From assembly GCA_031263485.1 (NCBI GenBank), contig JAISFS010000333.1, forward strand, positions 1 through 49,761: DNA of 49,761 nucleotides. The letters run 5' to 3'. A program made the position numbers and the translations under genes. This document shows positions 36,203-45,403 of the stretch, one piece after another (position 1 is the first letter of the stretch; each line of letters begins with the position of its first letter). The notes under the pieces were generated by a model. That model did no database searches. It saw only the letters and a list, made by a program, of their open reading frames with translations, and was not told the origin of the DNA. This DNA is from Deltaproteobacteria bacterium. GTDB taxonomy: Bacteria > Desulfobacterota > Desulfarculia > Adiutricales > Adiutricaceae.

Positions 36203-39200
36203 ATGGACACTAATACCGCGCTCAGGCGCATAGAGGCGAACATCAGGACCGTCATGGCCCACGTGGTTTCCCGGTCTCCCTCGGAAGACAACCTCGGGGC
36301 GCCCTCCATGGCCACGGAGGCGGCCCTGGAGGCCTTGGACGAGGGCATAGAGATCTTCGCCAGGTCGGCCACGGGAAAGGACCCGGACGGGGCCTTCGTG
36401 CGGGCGGCCATGCGGCTCTTCTACTGCTGTCTGTACCTGGGCTCCATCTGGCGGGCCAAGCTCGTGCGGGAACTCGCCAAGTCCTTGGGCGACGGCGACG
36501 CGAACCAGCTCAGGCACGCGTACACCAGCTACTTCCTCATGCACTGGGCGATCCGTACCGGCGACATACCCGAGGCGAAGCTCGCGTACAGCGAGCTCCA
36601 GTCCATCGAACGCATTCCCCGCGCCCTGGAGGGCCCGGACGCCTGGAAGGCGACCGTCACGAGCGTCTTCGACGCCCACTGGCAACCGGCCCGGAGAAGC
36701 GGCGGCAGGGTCGAGATAGTCTTGCCGTCGCCGCCGCTCCTGGTGAAGTCATACCAGCTGAACGGCAGGCCCCCGGGCGACCGCTTCCCGCTCCAGCACC
36801 TGACCGGCCGCGAGGGCCACAGGTGGATCCTCGCCAACGCCGAGATAAACCGCTTCAGGATCTTCGCCGTCGCCGGGGAACCCCAGAAGACGCAGCTGGC
36901 CTTCGAGGCGGCTCTCACCCCCGAACGCCTGCGCGGGCTTACCAGCTTCCTGGTGCCCGCCGTCATCACGGCCGCCTCGGCCTGGGGCAGGGCGGGGGAC
37001 CCCGACCATACGGAAGAAGTTCTGAGGCGTCTCCCCCCCGAGCCATGGGCCACGAGACCGGTCTACAGGCAGCTGAAACGCCTGTGCATGATCGAGGCCT
37101 GCCGCGTCTCGGGCCAGCTGGACAGGGCCCAGGAACTCCACCGGGACTGGCCGACCGAAGGCCTGCGCGGTCTCCATGCCATGCCCTGGACCATCGGGAC
37201 CGCCAGGCTCGCGGGAGCGCTGCTGCGCTCGGGCGCGAGGGCGGACGCCGAACGCGTCGCCTGCAGGCTCTGGAACATGGGGAGGGACATTTCGCTCGTG
37301 GCCATCCGGATCGAGACGGCCCTGAACATCATGGACTCCTTCGCTGCTCGCGGCCGCTTCCGCAAGGCCGAGAAGGTCTTCCGCTCGATTGAGTCCATGG
37401 GCTCCGGCTTCCATCCCTCAGTCGCATGGAGCCTGTACCGCGGCGAGATGGAAAAGCTCAGATCGGCCGCCCATGGCATACTGCTGGCCCGCCACGCCGC
37501 CAAAGGCCTGCCCGTCCGGCGCGACAACGCGCCAGTCGTCGCGGTCGCCTGCCCCGAGCCCTGGGATGACCTTGACCTCCCCCGGGAAGCCTTCCATTAC
37601 GCCCATGCCGCCAAAAGCGGCCTCGGCCCCTCCTTCGGGGAGGAGTTCGGCGAGTCCATAGCTAACGCCGTCCAGACGGAGGCCATCAACGCCCGAGCCA
37701 CGGCCCGGATCTGCCCCAACCAGCCGTCCGGCGGGGCGGCTTCCTTCGGCATCGCCGCTGAGGACCTGACACCTGCCGAGGGCGCCGGGCTCGTCTCGCC
37801 CCACGGCAGCCCTCTGGCCCCGTCCGCCACGCCAGCCGTCTGGACTCCGCCGGACGGCAACGGCCACAGCCTGGCCACAAGCCGCATTCCGCCGGAATCA
37901 GTGAGAAAGGCCGCTGACATCCTGACCATGCGCGTGGTATGCCTCCTGAACCGAGGTACGGCCCGGGCCGCTGCCCAAGCACTTTCCGCCTTCGATGCCA
38001 TCCCCGGCGCGGGCTCGCTCTTGCCCGCCCGGTTCGGGCTCGCGGCCAAGATCATTACCCGTTTCGGCCTGGAAGGCGACCTGCGGAGCGCGGGGGCCCT
38101 CTACCGCGCGACCGCCATGAGCCCGGCCGCCAAGGAGGCCCCCCGGCTCCTGTGTCTGCCGGCGCTCTCGCTCATGAACGCTTGCCTTGCCGCCGGCACT
38201 CCGGCGCCCGCGGTCAACGTGTTCGCCTCCATCCCCCTGGACAAGGCCCCGTCGGACACCCTTCCGCTTTTGGGCGCCGCCGCGTCCCGCGTAGCGCGGG
38301 CCCTCCTCGTTTCCGGGGACTTCGACCGTGCCGAAGCCCTCCATCGGGACATGTCCAGACTGGGCGCGGCTCCGGAGGCGGCGATCCTGAGGGCGCGGAC
38401 CTCCCTGGATCTGGTCATGGCGTTCGAGGCGGCAGGACTCCCGGACCGAAGCATGGCGGCGTACCTCAGAATGGACCGCTTCCCGGCCTCCCCCGAGACG
38501 GTGAGGGCCCGTAGCCTCGCGCTCAGATGCCTCATTTCCGGCGCCGCCCGCTCCGGCCGCTATGTCCGGGCCATAGCCCTCAAGAATACGCTGAATTCCT
38601 TCGGGCCGGGCCGGGAGGCCCACCTTTTGCGGTTGAGGGCACTCCACGAGCTGATAAGCCTCTCGTCGGAGACAAGCTCCATACCCGCCCTCCTCCCCGC
38701 CCCGAATCCCGACCGTGCGCCGTGGCCGACTCCTCGGACTCCGATCCAGCCGCACCTCACAGTCGTCGGCGGCCTCGGACTTCCATTGACAGAGGCCCGT
38801 ATCATTGCCGACAGGGAGGCGCGGGATAAGGAGGCCATGGAAAAGGCGGCCCCGGAAAAGGCGGCGCGGGAAAGGGAACGGCAGAAAAAGGTGATACCGG
38901 AAAGGGAATTCCGGGAAAGGCGGGCGCGGAAAAAGGAGGCCCCGGAAAGGGAGTCCAGGGAAAGGGAGTCCCGGGAAAGGGAGGCGCGGAAAAGGGAGGC
39001 CCTGGAAAAGGAGTCCCGGGAAAGGGAAGCGCGGAAAAAGGAGGCCAGGGAAAGGGAGATTGCCCCCGCAGGCGTCAGCGGCCGGACCGAAGCCCCCGGA
39101 ACGCTCCGGGACGGGACCGCAGCTTCCGCGGCGCACGGCGGCCGGATCTCAGATAATTTGTCCGACCGGGACCTGAGCGCCGCTTCCGTGATGCCATGGT

Positions 39201-40288
39201 ATCGGATCACCGCCGAGTGGCAGGGCCGTCCGCCCGATCAGGCATCAGCTTCCCGCCAAGCCCCGGTGCCCTGCCCCGAGGCGGCCCGTCTGACAAGGCA
39301 CCTGAAGGCCGGCAACCTGCCCATGGCGGAGGCCTTCTTCGCGTTGGCGGACCTCGACGACATCTTGCCAGCCAACGCCGAGGCCTGGGCGGCGGCATTG
39401 GAAGGCCTGGCCGGGCTTTACATGACCCGCTCGAAGCCGGAGGGCGCCACGAGGGTGTTCGCCGCTACGGGCGAGGCCCTCAGCGGATCGCTCAAGCCGC
39501 TGGCCGAGGCCCGCGCCAGGATAGGCGCTAGGCTGGCCCGGTGGCATGCCGAGCGCGGCCGTCTCGACGACGGGCTGGCAGTCTACGCCAGGCTGGCCGC
39601 ATCGGCAGTCACCCCCGCGATCGCGGCCGCGCGGGCGCGGGCCGTCGCCGTGCTGGTCCCGCGACTGACAGTTGCGGGGAGGCTCACCGAAGCCCTGGCG
39701 GTCTGTCTGGGGCTCCGGGCACTCCCCCGGGTCCCCGAGGTGCGCGAGGCGCTGACGGAGACCGGCTCGGCCCTGATATCCCGCCTGGAAGGCCTCCCGG
39801 ACATGGCGGCCGAACTGTGCCGGGGCATCACGGAGGCGGGATGCGGCACTTTCCTCGCTTCGGACGCAGTAGCCAGGGTCATCCTTTTCTTCGCGGCCGC
39901 GGGACGCCATGGCCGCGCCACGAGCTTCTTCCGGGACTTCATGTCCAGGCACCCCCTGGAGTCCTTCCCTCCGGACACCCTGCGGCCCATCGCCTGGGCC
40001 CTGGCGACCCTTGCCGAGTCCTGCCGCTCGGCGGGCATGATGTCCCAGGCCCAAGCGATCTACCGCCACCTGCTCCATCCGGCCTTCCGGGGCTTGTCCC
40101 CTGAACTCAGGGCCTGTCTGGAGACGGGCGGCGAGGGCTGCCCCGGGGCGGGTGCCCCCGGCCTCCCTTTGCCCGCCTGCGCTCGCCTGTGCTCGGTGCG
40201 GGCGGGGGAGGCCCCCGCTCCGGGTGGGGCCTGCAGGATGTTCGCCACCTGCAGGAACGCGAAACGGATCCTCAAGCTCCTCAACTGA
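36203..40288 (+). CDS. Large helical-repeat (TPR/PPR-like) protein of unknown function
   Basis: 1361 residues. I do not recognise it as any named protein. Much of the chain repeats a helix-turn-helix pattern, for example RGRFRKAEKVFRSIESMG, SGDFDRAEALHRDMSRLG and SGQLDRAQELHRDWPTEG: about 35 residues apart, with Ala, Phe or Leu, and Met/Gly at set places. This resembles PPR or degenerate TPR units, found in scaffolds and RNA-binding proteins. At about residues 865-955 the helices give way to a Lys/Glu/Arg-rich stretch (RESREREARKREALEKE) with heptad character, probably a coiled coil; its DNA is purine-rich with repeats of about 15 bp. There is no signal peptide or membrane segment. Only a weak AAGG precedes ATG 36203. 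Domain form is convincing; function cannot be given. Confidence 0.55.
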   Translation: MDTNTALRRIEANIRTVMAHVVSRSPSEDNLGAPSMATEAALEALDEGIEIFARSATGKDPDGAFVRAAMRLFYCCLYLGSIWRAKLVRELAKSLGDGDANQLRHAYTSYFLMHWAIRTGDIPEAKLAYSELQSIERIPRALEGPDAWKATVTSVFDAHWQPARRSGGRVEIVLPSPPLLVKSYQLNGRPPGDRFPLQHLTGREGHRWILANAEINRFRIFAVAGEPQKTQLAFEAALTPERLRGLTSFLVPAVITAASAWGRAGDPDHTEEVLRRLPPEPWATRPVYRQLKRLCMIEACRVSGQLDRAQELHRDWPTEGLRGLHAMPWTIGTARLAGALLRSGARADAERVACRLWNMGRDISLVAIRIETALNIMDSFAARGRFRKAEKVFRSIESMGSGFHPSVAWSLYRGEMEKLRSAAHGILLARHAAKGLPVRRDNAPVVAVACPEPWDDLDLPREAFHYAHAAKSGLGPSFGEEFGESIANAVQTEAINARATARICPNQPSGGAASFGIAAEDLTPAEGAGLVSPHGSPLAPSATPAVWTPPDGNGHSLATSRIPPESVRKAADILTMRVVCLLNRGTARAAAQALSAFDAIPGAGSLLPARFGLAAKIITRFGLEGDLRSAGALYRATAMSPAAKEAPRLLCLPALSLMNACLAAGTPAPAVNVFASIPLDKAPSDTLPLLGAAASRVARALLVSGDFDRAEALHRDMSRLGAAPEAAILRARTSLDLVMAFEAAGLPDRSMAAYLRMDRFPASPETVRARSLALRCLISGAARSGRYVRAIALKNTLNSFGPGREAHLLRLRALHELISLSSETSSIPALLPAPNPDRAPWPTPRTPIQPHLTVVGGLGLPLTEARIIADREARDKEAMEKAAPEKAARERERQKKVIPEREFRERRARKKEAPERESRERESREREARKREALEKESREREARKKEAREREIAPAGVSGRTEAPGTLRDGTAASAAHGGRISDNLSDRDLSAASVMPWYRITAEWQGRPPDQASASRQAPVPCPEAARLTRHLKAGNLPMAEAFFALADLDDILPANAEAWAAALEGLAGLYMTRSKPEGATRVFAATGEALSGSLKPLAEARARIGARLARWHAERGRLDDGLAVYARLAASAVTPAIAAARARAVAVLVPRLTVAGRLTEALAVCLGLRALPRVPEVREALTETGSALISRLEGLPDMAAELCRGITEAGCGTFLASDAVARVILFFAAAGRHGRATSFFRDFMSRHPLESFPPDTLRPIAWALATLAESCRSAGMMSQAQAIYRHLLHPAFRGLSPELRACLETGGEGCPGAGAPGLPLPACARLCSVRAGEAPAPGGACRMFATCRNAKRILKLLN

Positions 40289-40892
40289 CCCAACCGCAAC
40301 GTGGAGGTCGGGAACCCAGACAGGATCTCGCGATCGTCCATGCGTTCGTACCGATTCTGCGCCTGGAATGGATTTTCAGGAATACTTCGTCGATTATTGT
40401 CGATAAATTCGCTAAACGCTCATACGCAAATCGAGGATCTAATACGAGCGAAAGACGATGAAACGGAGGCAGCATCGTAGGCTATGTGCGCATATTGATT
40501 CCGCGCAAAGTGATTATGTTGATAAATAAAAAGGCTCAAAGCCGTCCTCGACATTATCCGATCCCGACCATCGACAGCTCCTGCCGTCCATGCGCGGAAC
40601 CTCCGCTCAATGCGCCTGCCGCAACACGGAAAAACACGGTATGACGATGTCCAACGCCTTATCCTTCGTCCGGCGAATATCCGGCGGTCACCCGTCCCGA
40701 GCCCCGGAGCCCCCTCCAGCGCACGGACGCGCCATCCAAGAGCACAGCTCGAGCATACGGCGGCCCGGATTAGCCCGAAGCGACAGGCACTGCCCGCGCG
40801 GCGAAGGCGGTGCCCCGCTCATCCGCCGACGCGGCTCCTCTATGGCGAGATCCGCGGCCGACTGCGCTTAGGCGTCCGGCATGTCCCAGGCG
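40289..40892. other. Intergenic between converging genes
   Basis: About 600 bases; the first 250 are AT-richer than their surroundings. I see no gene, and no clear terminator for either converging gene. Confidence 0.4.
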
Positions 40893-42827
40893 CTACCTTC
40901 TCTCGGGGGGAGGCGGCTTTACGGACACCGCCTGAACCTCCATCTCCGTGCGGGGAATCTTGGACGGGCTCTTGCCCTGGAGCACGTCCCTCACGTGCAT
41001 GTCCACCCGGGTGTCGCATTCCCTGAGCTCCCTGTTGAAGTAGTCATCGCCCCGGATGTCCTGCTTCACGTAGTCCAGCTGCTCCAGCACGAGATCCTGG
41101 GGGAAGGACTTGGCCTCCAGAAGCAGGGTCTCGTAGTGGGCGCGCATGACGGTGAACGAGTCCTCGGCATCCTCTATGAACGTCTGGAACCTCGCCAGGT
41201 TCTTCTCGCGGGCCGCGAGCGCCTCGGGAAGCTTCCTCAGCTCCTCGGGTGTGCCGTTCTTCTCCTTGATCATGTCGTTGATGCGCTTGATGAAGTTTAT
41301 CTCGATCTGGCGCTGGGCGCTCGCGTTCAGCATCTGGGCGTTGTTCATGCGCATGCCCAGCATCGTGTAAAGGAGCCCCCAGACGTGGGCGCGCACGGCG
41401 ACCTTGCGGCCGGCGTTCACGGTCGTGTTGTAGCTCTCGAGGTTCTGGCGGAGCGCCTGGAGCGCCTGCTTCTCCGGTTCGGACTCGGCGGACTGGATCA
41501 GCGAGTCCACGGTCTTCAGGGGATCGGCCGCGATAAGGGTCGTGTCGGTCGCCGAGGCGCGGGAGAGCTCTTCGGATAGCTCGTTTATCCGCCTGATGCT
41601 CCCGCCGTTCACCGAGGAGATGACCAGCCGGAAACCCATGTCGTCGGACTTTACCGGGCCGCTGCGGTAGAAGAAGGGGAGCTCCTCCCGGGCACCGGGC
41701 ACCGCCTTGAAGTAGGCCGTCCGGAAGCTCCCGCCCTTCTGCACGAAGCCGCCCGCGGAGCCGTGGAGACGGCTTCCCACGGTGATCTTGTAGGCGTCCA
41801 TGGTCATCTCCGAGGCGTTCCCCACGGTGTCGTAGAGTCCGGCGGGGTTGGGCTTCCTGCGCCCCGCCCTCCCCGGGGCCGTGGGCGGCGGGGCGCCCTC
41901 GTCGTAGTAGAGCCCGTAGTCGCTGGCCTCCTCCCCCAGTTCCATCGGGAAGAAGTCCATGGAGTTCATCGTGTCCCGGTTGACCATGTGCCCGCCCCGG
42001 GCCGCGTACTCCCACTCGTCTTCGGTTGGGAGCCGGATGATGCCTACGATCCTGGCATCGTCCGTCATAGCGGGGAGCGCGTCCGGATAGTACTGGAGTA
42101 TCCAGCTCATGAGCCGCTCCGAGAAGAGCTGGGCGTCGTACCAGGTGACCCCCGTCACCGGCAGGGCCGCGGTCTTGCCGTCGAAAGGGCAACCCTCCTT
42201 CATGATGGCGTCGTACTGGGCCACCGTCACCTCGTACTTGCCCACCAGGTAGAGCTGCCGCGAGTCGGAGTCGGAGGAGAGCTTGGCCTTCATGGCCGAG
42301 GCGGTCGCACGGTAGGCCTCTGGCAGGTTGTCCACTGACAGTGGGGAGCCGACGTAGACCTTGTGCCTCCGGCTGAAGCTCTGGGTCTCGTCGTTCGCGC
42401 TCTGGAGCTCCGAGCCGAAATAGCCCTCCAGCTCGCCCAGATACCCCTTCTCCGGGATGAAGACCGGCCTGAAGGCCATGGACAGCTCGCAGGGAAGCGG
42501 CACCGTGAAATCCCCTTCGGCGGGCTTGGGGTTCCAGGCGTCCTGGGGGGTGGCCGGGCGGGCGCCCGCTATCTGGGCGGACGCCTCGGGCGCAAGGGCC
42601 GGATGCCCCAGCGCCAGGGCCGCCAGGAGCGCCGCAGTCGCGGCGAACGCCGCGAACGGCCGCGCCATGGCCGCGCCCGCATCCCCGGATGGCGCGGACG
42701 GCGCGAACGCGGGCGCTGACGGCGCGAACTCTGCCCCGCCCGCGGGGTTCGGCCTGCCCGATCCCCATATCCCGCATGCCCCGCGAGGAGGACGGGGGTT
42801 AACGAAAAGAGGCTTACGCTTAGACAT
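40893..42827 (-). CDS. FGE/SUMF1-domain protein, TagR-like
   Basis: 644 residues. After a short lead the sequence MARPFAAFAATAALLAALAL with a following ASAQ looks like a signal peptide (cleavage near residue 85 from the first Met), so the protein is probably periplasmic. The formylglycine-generating-enzyme-type fold spans about 165-400: VGKYEVTVAQYDAIM, VTGVTWYDAQLFSERL, IRLPTEDEWEYAARGG, LYDTVGNASEMTMD, and GGSFRT. The C-terminus (about 410-620) is helical. In type VI secretion TagR has this domain, sits in the periplasm and acts upstream of PpkA. The first Met shares bases with the end of the permease gene (8-base overlap). An internal ATG at the signal peptide is the alternative start. Confidence 0.7.
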   Translation of the reverse strand: MSKRKPLFVNPRPPRGACGIWGSGRPNPAGGAEFAPSAPAFAPSAPSGDAGAAMARPFAAFAATAALLAALALGHPALAPEASAQIAGARPATPQDAWNPKPAEGDFTVPLPCELSMAFRPVFIPEKGYLGELEGYFGSELQSANDETQSFSRRHKVYVGSPLSVDNLPEAYRATASAMKAKLSSDSDSRQLYLVGKYEVTVAQYDAIMKEGCPFDGKTAALPVTGVTWYDAQLFSERLMSWILQYYPDALPAMTDDARIVGIIRLPTEDEWEYAARGGHMVNRDTMNSMDFFPMELGEEASDYGLYYDEGAPPPTAPGRAGRRKPNPAGLYDTVGNASEMTMDAYKITVGSRLHGSAGGFVQKGGSFRTAYFKAVPGAREELPFFYRSGPVKSDDMGFRLVISSVNGGSIRRINELSEELSRASATDTTLIAADPLKTVDSLIQSAESEPEKQALQALRQNLESYNTTVNAGRKVAVRAHVWGLLYTMLGMRMNNAQMLNASAQRQIEINFIKRINDMIKEKNGTPEELRKLPEALAAREKNLARFQTFIEDAEDSFTVMRAHYETLLLEAKSFPQDLVLEQLDYVKQDIRGDDYFNRELRECDTRVDMHVRDVLQGKSPSKIPRTEMEVQAVSVKPPPPERR

Positions 42828-44073
42828 CTCTCATGCCCTCCGAGGGTTCTATGTCAGACAGGGCCTTGTAGGCCGTGAGCGAGGCCAGGACCATGAAGAG
42901 CACCACCGCGCCGGAGGCCGCGCCGAGCTTCTCCCAGGACAGGGTGCAGAAGCGCTCGACGTTGTGGATGCTCCCCATGAACAGGTAATTCAGGATCCGG
43001 GCGGTGACGAGAAACAGCCCGGTCGCGAGCGCCGAGGCCAGAAAGCCCGAGAGCGCCGCCTGGAAGGAGGAGAAGGCCTGGAGATGCGCCTTTCCCATGC
43101 CCAGGAGCGCCAGGCAGGCCAGCGACTTGCGGTTCTTGGCCACCTGGTCGATGGATCCCGAGGCGGCGGAGGCCAGGGCCCCCACCAGGACCACGGCCAG
43201 GAGCGTCAGCGTCACCATCGAGAAGGCCGTGTCCATGTTCCGCACCCGGGCTATCTCGGCGGTATGGGCCTTCACCATGATATCGTCGGCGTTAAGCCTG
43301 GCCTGGATGCGGGTCACGGCGTCCAGGTCCTTCGCGTAGAGCCGGAACTGCTGGTAGACCACCCCGCCCTCGCGCCCGGTCATCTGCGAGGGGTCGTTCC
43401 CCGGCCAGCCGAGCCCATCATGAGCGTAGCCGCTCCGGTACAGCTCCACGGCCCGGATCAGCCCGAGCGAGCCCAAAATGAGCTCCGTGTCCGCCGCGTG
43501 GGGGGGAAGCACCCCGAGCACCGTGAACTCCGCCTCGGCGTTCTCGACAAACCCAGACGAGGTGCGCGATACCCGCCCGATGACCGTGTTTCCGGGCCTC
43601 AAGCCCAGATGTTTCGCCGCCTTACTGGAAATCCAGATCTGGCGAAGTTCCGGATCATCATCTGCGGCTCCTTCGAGCGAGTCCCCCGCCGGGACGAGCG
43701 CGAGGAGCGGGTCGCCATGTGCCGTGGCCCCGGTGGACACCCTCAGGGGATCCCGGTCGGGACTGACAAGCATGATCACGTTCGAGACGTCACGGGTGTT
43801 GGGCACCACGAAGGTCACGTCGGGATCTTTCTCGAGGTCCCTGAAGAACTCCGGCGTGAAGTTGGGGTGCCCCACGGGAGTGATCTCCAGCGTGCCGGGG
43901 TCGGTGGAGAGCCGGTTGCGCATGGTGCCAACGATGCCGTCCTTGAGCCCGAAGACGGTCAGGAGCGGAACGAGGAAGGCCGCCATGGAGAAGACCGAGC
44001 ACAGGGAGAACAGCCAGTCGCGGCGGTACCTCTTGAAGGCTATGGATATCGCTTGCCGGAAAATGGCTTGCAC
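42820..44073 (-). CDS. ABC transporter permease, TagS/LolC-like
   Basis: 417 residues from GTG 44073 (the frame runs further upstream but is not protein-like there; the ribosome site is poor). A first membrane segment near residues 20-40 is followed by a long periplasmic region (about 50-265) and then three membrane segments at the C-terminus, the MacB/LolC plan. The ending SEGMRDV overlaps the next gene. In TagST and LolCDE this fold works with an ABC ATPase, whose gene lies directly upstream; TagST regulates, rather than exports, in type VI secretion. About 235 bases, including a degenerate TTCCGGACGCGA-type repeat, separate it from that ATPase. Confidence 0.7.
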   Translation of the reverse strand: MQAIFRQAISIAFKRYRRDWLFSLCSVFSMAAFLVPLLTVFGLKDGIVGTMRNRLSTDPGTLEITPVGHPNFTPEFFRDLEKDPDVTFVVPNTRDVSNVIMLVSPDRDPLRVSTGATAHGDPLLALVPAGDSLEGAADDDPELRQIWISSKAAKHLGLRPGNTVIGRVSRTSSGFVENAEAEFTVLGVLPPHAADTELILGSLGLIRAVELYRSGYAHDGLGWPGNDPSQMTGREGGVVYQQFRLYAKDLDAVTRIQARLNADDIMVKAHTAEIARVRNMDTAFSMVTLTLLAVVLVGALASAASGSIDQVAKNRKSLACLALLGMGKAHLQAFSSFQAALSGFLASALATGLFLVTARILNYLFMGSIHNVERFCTLSWEKLGAASGAVVLFMVLASLTAYKALSDIEPSEGMRDV

Positions 44074-44308
44074 CTCACTAGACGGGCGGACAGGGTGAAT
44101 CGGGGTCAGGGGAACGGGAAGATAACGTAAGGACGTCAGCAGGGAAGGGGATCGGATGGCGCATCGCGCATCTGAAAAAAGCCAGCATGGCTTAGGGCTT
44201 ACCGACCCGCTTCGGGCGTCTGCCCTGCCATCCGGAAGTGAGCCCGGCTCTTCCGGACGCGAACCCCAACCCTTCCGGACCCGAAACCAACCATCCCGGA
44301 CGCGAGCC

Positions 44309-45403
44309 CTACCTTTCCGGGTAGAAGGCACCGTCCGGGTCGGCGTCCCCGAAATCCTCCAGAGGGCCTTCGGGGTCCTGGCTTTCAGAGTCCCGGTCCG
44401 GTTCCGTTCCTTTCGCGAGCGACGGTGGGCCGGAGCCCTCCGGGAAGCTGAGGACGGCCTTGATGCCGCCTCGGACCAGGTCAAGGCAGCGGATCTCGCG
44501 GATCTTGAAGCCCAGGCCCTCGACCCGCGGCCGGTCGTGGGTGGACACGACAAGGGGGATTCCTTCGGAAAGCCTCAGCATCAGATCGAAGACCTTGGCC
44601 GCCGTGGGAGGGTCCAGGGAAGCCGTGGGCTCGTCGGCGATGATTATGGCCGGACGGTGGATAAGCGCCCGTGCGACCGCGGCCCTCTGCCGTTCCCCCA
44701 TGGAGACGGAGCCCGGGTACTTCTTCAGGAGGTGCCCGATGCCCAGCTCCACCGCCAGGCGGGAAAGCGAGCCCTCCAGCTCGTCCCCCCTGGGGCTGCC
44801 CTTGAGGCGCGCCGGCAGGAGGATGTTGTCGCGGACGGTCAGGAAAGGCAGAAGCCCCCCGGACTGGAGCACGTAGCCTATGTCCTCGCGGCGGATGCGC
44901 TCCCTCCGGCCGTCGTCCCCCGAGCGCCAGCTCGCCAGGACGTCCACGACTTCGCCCTTGCCGCCCCGCCGCCACCTGAACTCCGATCCCGGCCTCCCCA
45001 TGTCGGGCCGCAGGACAAGCCCCAGCATGTCCAGAAGCGTGCTCTTGCCGCAGCCGGACTGGCCCACCAGGGCCAGCCTCTCGCCGGGGAACACCTTGAG
45101 CGAGCTCACCATCAGGCAGTAGCCCGCCCCGCCCTGGCGGGTCTTGGCCATCCTCCTGACGCTCACCACGGGCCGGGGCGCGATATTTGCCTTGGCGGAC
45201 CCGAACGCGCCCGGAGGGTCATCCCGCAGGGGAGTGCCTTCCCGCACAGGAAGCCCTGGCGATCCCGCCGTGCTGTCCATGCCACGACCGTCTCTCTTCG
45301 CCTCCAGCTCCGTTTTTACCATAGCTCCTTCTGCACCCTCCTGCCGTTCCGTATCGCCTTCGAAACCCTCCGCCATTTCCCGGGCACCCGATCCTCCCGT
45401 CAC
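44309..45403 (-). CDS. ABC transporter ATPase, TagT/LolD-like
   Basis: 364 residues from GTG 45403, whose GTGA overlaps the stop of the VWA gene. An ATG at 45376 is an alternative start. The first 75 residues are low-complexity linker. Walker A is GQSGCGKST (about 114-122), the Q-loop region reads IGYVLQSGGLLPF, the signature is SVSMGERQR in place of LSGGQ, and Walker B is IIIADEPTASLD with the H-loop STHD. It groups by form with LolD/MacB-type ATPases. The C-terminus after about 315 is again low-complexity. Its likely partner is the permease gene next in the run. Confidence 0.75.
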   Translation of the reverse strand: MTGGSGAREMAEGFEGDTERQEGAEGAMVKTELEAKRDGRGMDSTAGSPGLPVREGTPLRDDPPGAFGSAKANIAPRPVVSVRRMAKTRQGGAGYCLMVSSLKVFPGERLALVGQSGCGKSTLLDMLGLVLRPDMGRPGSEFRWRRGGKGEVVDVLASWRSGDDGRRERIRREDIGYVLQSGGLLPFLTVRDNILLPARLKGSPRGDELEGSLSRLAVELGIGHLLKKYPGSVSMGERQRAAVARALIHRPAIIIADEPTASLDPPTAAKVFDLMLRLSEGIPLVVSTHDRPRVEGLGFKIREIRCLDLVRGGIKAVLSFPEGSGPPSLAKGTEPDRDSESQDPEGPLEDFGDADPDGAFYPER

